From Fimbriimonadaceae bacterium (GTDB lineage Bacteria; Armatimonadota; Fimbriimonadia; Fimbriimonadales; Fimbriimonadaceae): a stretch of 64,000 nucleotides of DNA. The translations under genes were made by a program, and so were the position numbers. Positions 58,611-64,000 of this stretch are shown one piece after another; positions within the stretch are counted from its first letter, which is position 1; every line of letters starts with the position of its first letter. Below the pieces are notes generated by a model, which was given only the letters and a program-made list of their open reading frames with translations, did not search any database and was not told where the DNA came from. The stretch spans positions 2,324,734-2,388,733 of the forward strand of contig JABAQM010000001.1 of NCBI GenBank assembly GCA_019187105.1, written 5' to 3'.

Positions 58611-59384
58611 TTATAGCAACGCATTTCCGAAATGCAAACTGTAAGCCTGTAATTTTCCACTGTCATAAAACTGCCGGGCCCGGTACCAGCCCGCCAAATC
58701 GTGCGAACACTGGAGCACAAGAGGCACCTGCAACTCATCCGCCACCGCCATTGCTGCCTCTAAGACTTGTGATCCCAGCCCCTGGTTCCTTTGCGAGGAG
58801 GCCACACATAGGTTGTAGAGGCCAAGACTGTTGGGTGTCCGGCTGAGCATGACGGCGGCAACCAGCCGCCGATGATCCCCAAGATAGGCCAGATCGAACT
58901 TCGACCGCATCGTCGATTCCACCACGCGACGCCGAGACGCGGCCGGCTGCCCAAAAAAGAACTGGCTGACCATAAACTCCGCGACCCGCTGGCGGTCGCG
59001 TGGCAGCTGGGCCGTGCGCAACACAACGTCTCGGCCCGAGGCAGGTACTTCCCGGGCTAGCATGGCCAGTTCGGGATGGCCCCGGAAACCATGCTGGCTC
59101 AACAGATGCGAAAACTCGGCGGGCACATCGCCTGTCATCGAAAAGACTCGCATCGAGGGTCGCCGAACGCATAGCTGCTGTAACTCTTCTAACGCCGCGT
59201 TTTCGGAAATTGAGTGCGCAGAAAGATCGATTCCGAGCGAAAAATTGTGTAAGGAGTGCTGCTCTTCGCTCGTTGATATCGTGGCCCACTTCTCACGCCG
59301 TATCGTCACGCCGCCCGTCGCGAGTGCCAGCCCAACGTACGTTTCGACCACGTTCTCGCGGCAAGCATCGAGGGCCCTGGTCAC
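58611..59384 (-). CDS. GNAT-family N-acetyltransferase
   Basis: 257 aa from GTG 59384, which overlaps the previous gene's TGA (GTGA); a longer frame from 59543 runs back into that gene. The GNAT fold is in the C-terminal ~130 residues: NSLGLYNLCVASSQRNQGLG carries the acetyl-CoA motif A (RNQGLGSQVLEAAM), then the QFYDSGKLQAYSL strand. The N-terminal half looks like a degenerate second GNAT domain. Substrate is unknown. Confidence 0.82.
   Translation of the reverse strand: MTRALDACRENVVETYVGLALATGGVTIRREKWATISTSEEQHSLHNFSLGIDLSAHSISENAALEELQQLCVRRPSMRVFSMTGDVPAEFSHLLSQHGFRGHPELAMLAREVPASGRDVVLRTAQLPRDRQRVAEFMVSQFFFGQPAASRRRVVESTMRSKFDLAYLGDHRRLVAAVMLSRTPNSLGLYNLCVASSQRNQGLGSQVLEAAMAVADELQVPLVLQCSHDLAGWYRARQFYDSGKLQAYSLHFGNALL
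58612..58640 (-). promoter_or_regulatory. Predicted promoter of prepilin-like gene
   Basis: TTTGCA and TATAAT on the minus strand with 17-bp spacing, at the end of the GNAT coding region. Transcription would start ~25 nt before ATG 58581, giving a short leader with a ribosome site. Confidence 0.6.
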
Positions 59385-60577
59385 AAGACGATGTTCCAAA
59401 ACACCCCCCACGTCGTCCGCCTCGCCGAGAACGTGGCGCCAACGAAAAGGCCGCTGCTGATCCGGTAGCCGACGAAGCCGAGAGGTCCCTTTGGGGTGAG
59501 AAGGGCGGATGCGATCGCATCCCCCTGTCGATTGGAGCGCCACAAATCGATTCCAACCGCGACTTGTACACCGAACGCATCCGAACCCTGGACACCGAGC
59601 CGGATGGTGGGCGCCCCTATGGACTTGGGCGGATCGTAAGGCCGCCCAAGCATCGAGGCTGCCAGAAAGTCCGATACGACCCGAATGATCCGACGTTCAA
59701 TGAGGGCGCTTCCGTAATGTCCCGTGTCCACCCATAGCGACTTGGCATTACCCAACGACGCGATCAGCCGCTCGGTGGCCACAGGCGGCATGACCGTGTC
59801 GTATCTGGCTCCAATCGCTAACGTGGGCCTCTTATCTTCGGGGTCGAGCCGCGATCGTGGTTCGACCGGCGCCAGCTCTTCGCGCAGCCGCTCTTCGTTG
59901 TAGCCTTGGCGACGGAGCATGTCCCGGAGGTTGACCGTGCGGGAGCTGCGCCATAAGATATGAGCCAGATCGACTCCGCCGAGCGAGAAGGTCGCCGTCC
60001 TCACGCGAGGATCGACGGCCAGAGTCAGTGAAGAAACCACCGCGCCAAGACTGGTCCCGGCCAATCCGACGCCGTCGTGAAGGAACTCCGGCCTTGAATT
60101 CACCCAGTCGATGGTCCGGCGCACATCGCTTACCGCCTGCACGATCGACGATCTGAGAAACGGGACATCGGGGCGGAGTGCCATCTCTCCCGAGGTTTTT
60201 CCTGCCGGCGTCCTCGACATGTGATAGGGCAGCGCGATCATCACCGCTCCGAGCCCCCTCGCGACGAGCTCTGACGCGATTGCCGATTCGAGCCGGAGGT
60301 CCGTAGCCCCGAGGTAGTGCAGAACGATTACCGCCGGTACGGGACCCTCCCGTCGCTTCGGAAGGCGCACTCGTAAGGCCACCACATCGTTTTCCGGATA
60401 AGGCGATCGCACAGCGGAAGGGAAGTAAACGTCCCAGTCGCCATCAGCCCGAAGGGTTGGTTCGCTGAACGTAATCGGAGGCGGTGGTTGCGCGGGGTCC
60501 TCGATCTGCGCCAAAGTGGGAAGCACGAGCAGGACGCTCCAAAACGCTATGACGGCCTTAAATATTCTTGTCGCCAT
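59381..60577 (-). CDS. Secreted alpha/beta hydrolase with beta-rich C-terminal extension
   Basis: 398 aa from ATG 60577, signal peptide FKAVIAFWSVLLVLPTLAQ. The hydrolase domain (about 60-310) has VIVLHYLGATD, the nucleophile Ser in LAGTSLGAVV, Asp in GARYDTVMPP and His in DTGHYGSAL. This resembles acetyl-xylan-esterase/dienelactone-hydrolase types. The last ~75 residues (IRLGVQGSDAFGVQVAVGID, GFVGYRISSGLFVGATFSAR) look like alternating amphipathic strands ending in an aromatic residue cluster. They could be a small beta-hairpin anchor. The gene's 5' end overlaps that of a divergent gene by 29 bp. Confidence 0.82.
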   Translation of the reverse strand: MATRIFKAVIAFWSVLLVLPTLAQIEDPAQPPPPITFSEPTLRADGDWDVYFPSAVRSPYPENDVVALRVRLPKRREGPVPAVIVLHYLGATDLRLESAIASELVARGLGAVMIALPYHMSRTPAGKTSGEMALRPDVPFLRSSIVQAVSDVRRTIDWVNSRPEFLHDGVGLAGTSLGAVVSSLTLAVDPRVRTATFSLGGVDLAHILWRSSRTVNLRDMLRRQGYNEERLREELAPVEPRSRLDPEDKRPTLAIGARYDTVMPPVATERLIASLGNAKSLWVDTGHYGSALIERRIIRVVSDFLAASMLGRPYDPPKSIGAPTIRLGVQGSDAFGVQVAVGIDLWRSNRQGDAIASALLTPKGPLGFVGYRISSGLFVGATFSARRTTWGVFWNIVL

Positions 60578-62555
60578 TTGCCTGCAAGCCCCCGCAACCT
60601 CGGTGGTGCAGAGCGGCTTCAGTTTAGACAACGATTTAGAGGCAGTGCTCGGTACCGCCGGACTCAATACCCGCACCGCAAGGCTCGACCAGAACATCTT
60701 GTCGCAGTTCCGGCAAGGGGAGTTCGCCTCCACGCTGTTTGAGGCCTGCTATGAGAATCCCTGGCGAATGCCGTTCCACATGAACATTGCCCGGCAGCAG
60801 CTCAACACGACGAGCAGCAAGCCGAGCGACAGCCTGATGACCATTGGTCGGCTGCAGGGCGTGGGGATTCGCCGAACCCTCATCGGTAACCCGATCGACG
60901 CGGCGATCAAGGCTTCCGAAAATCAGGATTCCCTTGCCGGTGTCCTCGCCAAGATGAAGGCCGCTGGCGTCATCAAGAAGGATTTTCCGACCTTGGCGTC
61001 CGTACCCCGGGATGTGCAAAAGGCGGCGGCGCTGGTCCTGCAAGTGGCCCTGGATACGATTCCCTATCGGCGGGCTGCCTTCGCCGCCATCTCGGATCTG
61101 AGCAAGGCGTATCAAGATGCCCTGCGCTCCGAGAGCGGTTTCGAAAGTCCTGAGGCCGCCGCCGCGACCTTGAGGACCTACCGGTCCGTCGACATGAAGT
61201 TTCTGGCAGCCGGTGCCCACGATGTCACCCTTGCCGCTCAGCAGGCGATCCCGCTGCTTCAAGCCGTATCGCCCGCCGAGGACTTTCGATGGGAGTTGGA
61301 AACCGCCTGGGGGGCAATCCTCCTCTGCGGTGGGAAGAACGATATCCACGTCGACAAGCCGACCTTGCTGCTCATTGACACCGGCGGCGCCGATACCTAC
61401 GTCAACCTCCCCGCCAACCAGTCCGCGACGAACTGGTTGAGCATTGTGCTCGATACCAGCGGCAAGGACAAGTACGTTTCCGATATCGCCCTAGCCAACA
61501 CCTCGCTGCCCCAGTGGTCGGGCCGAAGTGGGGGGCGTAGCCAGGCAGGGCCAGGTGGTGCCGTCTTGGGCTATGCCGTCCTGATCGACCACGCCGACGA
61601 CGATATCTACCGCTCGCACCGGCCGGGTTTGGCATCGGCGAACTTTGGCGCGGCGGCGGTCTTCGATGCCGCGGGTAACGACACGTACGAGCAATATGCG
61701 GATGGCCAGGCATTCGCTCGGTTTGGTTTGGCGGTGCTCGAAGACCTTGCCGGCGACGATCGCTACACCGGTTTTACGCAAGTGCAAGGATGCGGACTCA
61801 CAGGCGGCGCGGCGGCACTCATCGATCGCGGCGGACGGGACGAGTACGTTGCTGTCGATACCGTTATCGACTTTCCATCGCCGCAGTCCGCCGAACACAA
61901 CGTGAGCATGTCGCAAGGCGCGGGCTACGGGCGACGAGCGGACTACCTCGATGGCCACAGCCTGAGCGGAGGGGTCGGAATACTCTTCGATCAGGACGGA
62001 AACGACAGCTACACGTGCGGTGTGTTTGGACAGGGCGTCGGCTACTGGGAAGGCATCGGCGCGCTGTGGGACGCCAAAGGCGACGACCAATACAAGGGCC
62101 AGTGGTACGTCCAGGGGGCATCCGCCCACTTTGCGATCGGATACCTCGAGGATGAGGCAGGCAACGACACCTACACGGCACCGATGAACATGGCTCAAGG
62201 CGCCGGCCATGACTTCGGCCACGGCATGCTCGTCGAGCGGAGCGGAAATGATGTTTACCAGGCGCCAAACCTCAGCCTGGGCGCAGGCAATGCCAACGGC
62301 CTGGGAATCTTCTTTGAACTTGCCGGAGACGATCGCTATGCCTCATCGGGCATCACGCTGGGCAAGGCGGCCGAAGCACCGAAGAACACGCTTCGGGAAC
62401 GCGCCATCTGCCTTGGCCTGTTTGTTGATGCAGGCGGCACCGACACCTATCCGGAAGCCGCGGCTTGGGCCAAGAATGGACAACGCACGGCGAACATCAC
62501 GGATAGGGGCCCAACCCCTGCCGAGGGCCAACTCGGCATTTTCTTCGACCGGTAG
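60549..62555 (+). CDS. Secreted protein with twelve GxDxY repeats
   Basis: 668 aa from ATG 60549, signal peptide MTALNILVAICLQAPATS; a GTG at 60516 is alternative. Residues ~20-265 are mostly helical, of unknown fold. From about residue 275 to 640 there are twelve repeats of hydrophobic-[DE]-x-x-G-x-D-x-Y at about 20-35 residue spacing: LIDTGGADTY, VLDTSGKDKY, LIDHADDDIY, VFDAAGNDTY, LEDLAGDDRY, LIDRGGRDEY, LFDQDGNDSY, LWDAKGDDQY, LEDEAGNDTY, LVERSGNDVY, FFELAGDDRY, FVDAGGTDTY. Several are preceded by Q-G-x-G. It resembles Ca-binding GND repeats (RTX-like) but is not canonical. Function unknown. Confidence 0.8.
   Translation: MTALNILVAICLQAPATSVVQSGFSLDNDLEAVLGTAGLNTRTARLDQNILSQFRQGEFASTLFEACYENPWRMPFHMNIARQQLNTTSSKPSDSLMTIGRLQGVGIRRTLIGNPIDAAIKASENQDSLAGVLAKMKAAGVIKKDFPTLASVPRDVQKAAALVLQVALDTIPYRRAAFAAISDLSKAYQDALRSESGFESPEAAAATLRTYRSVDMKFLAAGAHDVTLAAQQAIPLLQAVSPAEDFRWELETAWGAILLCGGKNDIHVDKPTLLLIDTGGADTYVNLPANQSATNWLSIVLDTSGKDKYVSDIALANTSLPQWSGRSGGRSQAGPGGAVLGYAVLIDHADDDIYRSHRPGLASANFGAAAVFDAAGNDTYEQYADGQAFARFGLAVLEDLAGDDRYTGFTQVQGCGLTGGAAALIDRGGRDEYVAVDTVIDFPSPQSAEHNVSMSQGAGYGRRADYLDGHSLSGGVGILFDQDGNDSYTCGVFGQGVGYWEGIGALWDAKGDDQYKGQWYVQGASAHFAIGYLEDEAGNDTYTAPMNMAQGAGHDFGHGMLVERSGNDVYQAPNLSLGAGNANGLGIFFELAGDDRYASSGITLGKAAEAPKNTLRERAICLGLFVDAGGTDTYPEAAAWAKNGQRTANITDRGPTPAEGQLGIFFDR
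61366..62460 (+). repeat. Twelve-copy protein repeat region (GxDxY)
   Basis: The DNA encodes twelve diverged units sharing [DE]xxGxDxY. The spacing is irregular and nucleotide identity between units is low, so this is an old protein repeat, not a recent DNA duplication. Confidence 0.75.
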
Positions 62556-62569
62556 ACTGCAAGGCCGCC

Positions 62570-63259
62570 ATGATCCCTATTCGTGACACCCGGCTAAGCT
62601 TTCGGGCGCCGGTCGTTACGTACACCCTGATTGCCCTCAACATCCTGATCTATCTCTGGGATCGGCAATGGCGGCTCGCCGGGGACAACATCGCCTTTGC
62701 GGACTGGATGATGCGGCCGCAGGACATCACCTCGTTCCTCAAGGGACAGGGTGAGCTATCGGACTTGACGCCGCTCTTTACAAGCATGTTCTTGCACGGC
62801 AGCTTGGCGCATCTGCTCGGCAACATGCTGTTTCTGTTCGTCTTCGGAGACAACGTCGAGCATGCGCTCGGTCCGCGCCGGTTCGCGATCTACTACCTCT
62901 TCTGGGGCTTCGTGGCTGCGGCCGCTCATGTGGCAGTGGACCCGCAGTCATCGATTCCAACCTTGGGCGCATCAGGTGCGATCGGTGGCGTCCTCGGCGC
63001 TTATTTCCTCCTCTTCCCCGGGCACAGGGTCACGATCGTGGTGCCCCCGTTCGTCTTTAATCCGTTCGAGGTGGCCGCCTGGATACCGCTGGGATTGTGG
63101 TTCGTTTGGCAGATCCTCTTTCCCCAGGAGGGCGTGGCGAATTGGGCGCATGCTGGGGGCTTCATGGCGGGCATGGCGACCGTCTTGATCATGGGAGGTC
63201 GCGACAAAGTGCTGGCGCGTCTGAAGCCGGAGCCACCGCCAATCTGGTATGAATCCTAG
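62570..63259 (+). CDS. Rhomboid-family intramembrane serine protease
   Basis: 229-aa polytopic protease with about six helices. The loop-1/TM2 motif is HGSLAHLLGNMLFLFVFG, the catalytic Ser lies in GASGAIGGVLGAYF (TM4) and the catalytic His in ANWAHAGGFMAGM (TM6). It cuts transmembrane segments of substrate proteins. TAGACT lies 11 nt before the ATG, with AAGG between. Its end overlaps the next gene's start by 11 bp. Confidence 0.93.
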   Translation: MIPIRDTRLSFRAPVVTYTLIALNILIYLWDRQWRLAGDNIAFADWMMRPQDITSFLKGQGELSDLTPLFTSMFLHGSLAHLLGNMLFLFVFGDNVEHALGPRRFAIYYLFWGFVAAAAHVAVDPQSSIPTLGASGAIGGVLGAYFLLFPGHRVTIVVPPFVFNPFEVAAWIPLGLWFVWQILFPQEGVANWAHAGGFMAGMATVLIMGGRDKVLARLKPEPPPIWYES

Positions 63260-64000
63260 CCTGCCCCGCACCTTTTGGCCCGGCGTCATCCTGACCGGAG
63301 TCGTCGCCCTCTATTCTCTGGCGTTTCGACACCGGATCGAAGTGTCCAATCGCGCGGTGGCCCCCCTGCTCGAGCTCGCAGTCGTCCAAGATATCGCCGC
63401 TGTTTCTGGGGTTGAGATCACCGATGCCCTCAGGCGCCTCCAAACGGCTGGCCTTGGTGGCGTGGTTCTGCCGGAGACCACGGTCCGGGACCAGGTGGCC
63501 GCAGGCGCCATGCGGTTGGAAGGAGACCCCGAAAAGGTGGCTGTCGTCCTCACTCACCCGTCTCCACGGATGTTCGCCGCCATCACCCACCGCTACCGAT
63601 CCGCGGTCGTGATCGACGAAAACCGTATCGAGATTCCCGGCGTGGGCACCGATGGCGTCCTTTCAACGCCGCTTGGTCTGCCCGAGGAAAGCTGCGAAGC
63701 GATCAAGCGATCAGGCCTCCTCATTGTCGCCCGGCATTCGAACCCGCTGGGAGCAGGGCCGGACTACGCCCGACAAACACTGGAGGACTCCAAAGCTTGT
63801 GGCACCTCCACTTTCCTGCCCATGGGCGAGCAGGTGCTGGGACAGCGAACCGGCATTGACGGCCTTGCGGAGACGCTGCACCAGCTCGACATGACTTACG
63901 CGACGCCCGAGTTTGCCAAGATCGCCGGGGATGCCAAGGCGGTGAAACTCCTCCAGGACCGTGTGATCCGCCTCCACAGCGTGCAGGCGGCAGAAGTCGA
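63249..64000 (+). CDS. DUF5693-like membrane protein, N-terminal part (cut by window end)
   Basis: Open frame from ATG 63249, overlapping the rhomboid stop, and still open at base 64000 (250 codons visible). An N-terminal hydrophobic helix (FWPGVILTGVVALYSLAF) is followed by an extracytoplasmic region typical of DUF5693: VSNRAVAPLLELAVVQDIAA, ITDALRRLQTAGLGGVVLPE, GTDGVLSTPLGLPEES. In that family a multi-TM C-terminal half follows. Function unknown; translational coupling to rhomboid is clear. Confidence 0.75.
   Translation, partial: MNPSLPRTFWPGVILTGVVALYSLAFRHRIEVSNRAVAPLLELAVVQDIAAVSGVEITDALRRLQTAGLGGVVLPETTVRDQVAAGAMRLEGDPEKVAVVLTHPSPRMFAAITHRYRSAVVIDENRIEIPGVGTDGVLSTPLGLPEESCEAIKRSGLLIVARHSNPLGAGPDYARQTLEDSKACGTSTFLPMGEQVLGQRTGIDGLAETLHQLDMTYATPEFAKIAGDAKAVKLLQDRVIRLHSVQAAEV

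Overview
The window is a gene-dense (about 60% G+C by eye), non-mobile stretch of a bacterial chromosome. The gene types point to Armatimonadota, probably Fimbriimonadia. They include prepilin-like proteins with FTLIELLVV-type leaders, PEP-CTERM proteins, many small and large lipoproteins, a PafA-like Pup ligase relative in a cell with an RND pump and LPS-type glycan genes, and many genes whose start codon sits about 6 nt after a -10-like hexamer (probable leaderless transcripts). The phylum assignment is inference; no rRNA gene is present. I see no prophage, IS element, CRISPR array or integrated island.

Layout. 1-9.7 kb: end of an RND efflux pump; a translationally coupled surface-glycan block (two GT2 glycosyltransferases and an O-antigen-ligase/TPR protein); a LysM-SH3-NlpC/P60 hydrolase; a PIG-L deacetylase; mannose-1-phosphate guanylyltransferase with two paralogous lipoproteins. 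9.8-17.2 kb: a YjfB-like motility peptide, M42 peptidase, HxlR regulator, PafA-like ligase, zinc-ribbon protein, methyltransferase, Maf, then a tight acpP-fabF-Xer recombinase run. 17.2-30.7 kb: secreted beta-helix protein, a vWA lipoprotein with a 4-TM coiled-coil partner, a sensor adenylate cyclase, hisG, a beta-propeller lipoprotein, kynureninase, creatininase-family protein, trmFO and mrdA (PBP2). 30.7-37.1 kb: two convergent PEP-CTERM proteins around a terminator, a SARP-like regulator, an unknown membrane protein, and two lipoproteins (one of 44 aa, one with Big2 and DUF3500-like regions).

37.2-43.3 kb: argF, then a molybdenum cofactor operon moaA-moaC/moaB-moeA-moaD-moaE/moeB/rhodanese in which two polypeptides are fusions. 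Together these genes cover GTP to molybdenum insertion (MoaA and MoaC make cPMP; MoaD and MoaE dithiolate it; MoeB and the rhodanese recharge MoaD; MoaB/MogA and MoeA insert Mo). The operon's last stop codon lies inside an oppositely oriented tRNA-Thr(CGT). 43.5-51.4 kb: a second adenylate cyclase, a HerA-like ATPase, an S10 carboxypeptidase and a four-gene Mn/Zn ABC importer with an inverted repeat over its start. 51.3-64 kb: secreted proteins (one CAP-domain), hydrolases, two prepilin-like proteins, a 54-aa lipoprotein, malate dehydrogenase, a GNAT, a secreted protein with twelve GxDxY repeats, rhomboid protease and a DUF5693-like protein cut by the window end.

No gene-free stretch exceeds 300 bases; the longest gaps (30696-30912, 37022-37252, 38207-38455) hold hairpins or inverted repeats listed below. 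I found no defence system or plainly new multi-gene system. The most unusual items are the leaderless start signature, the MoaE-MoeB-rhodanese fusion, the orphan PafA-like ligase and the GxDxY-repeat protein.
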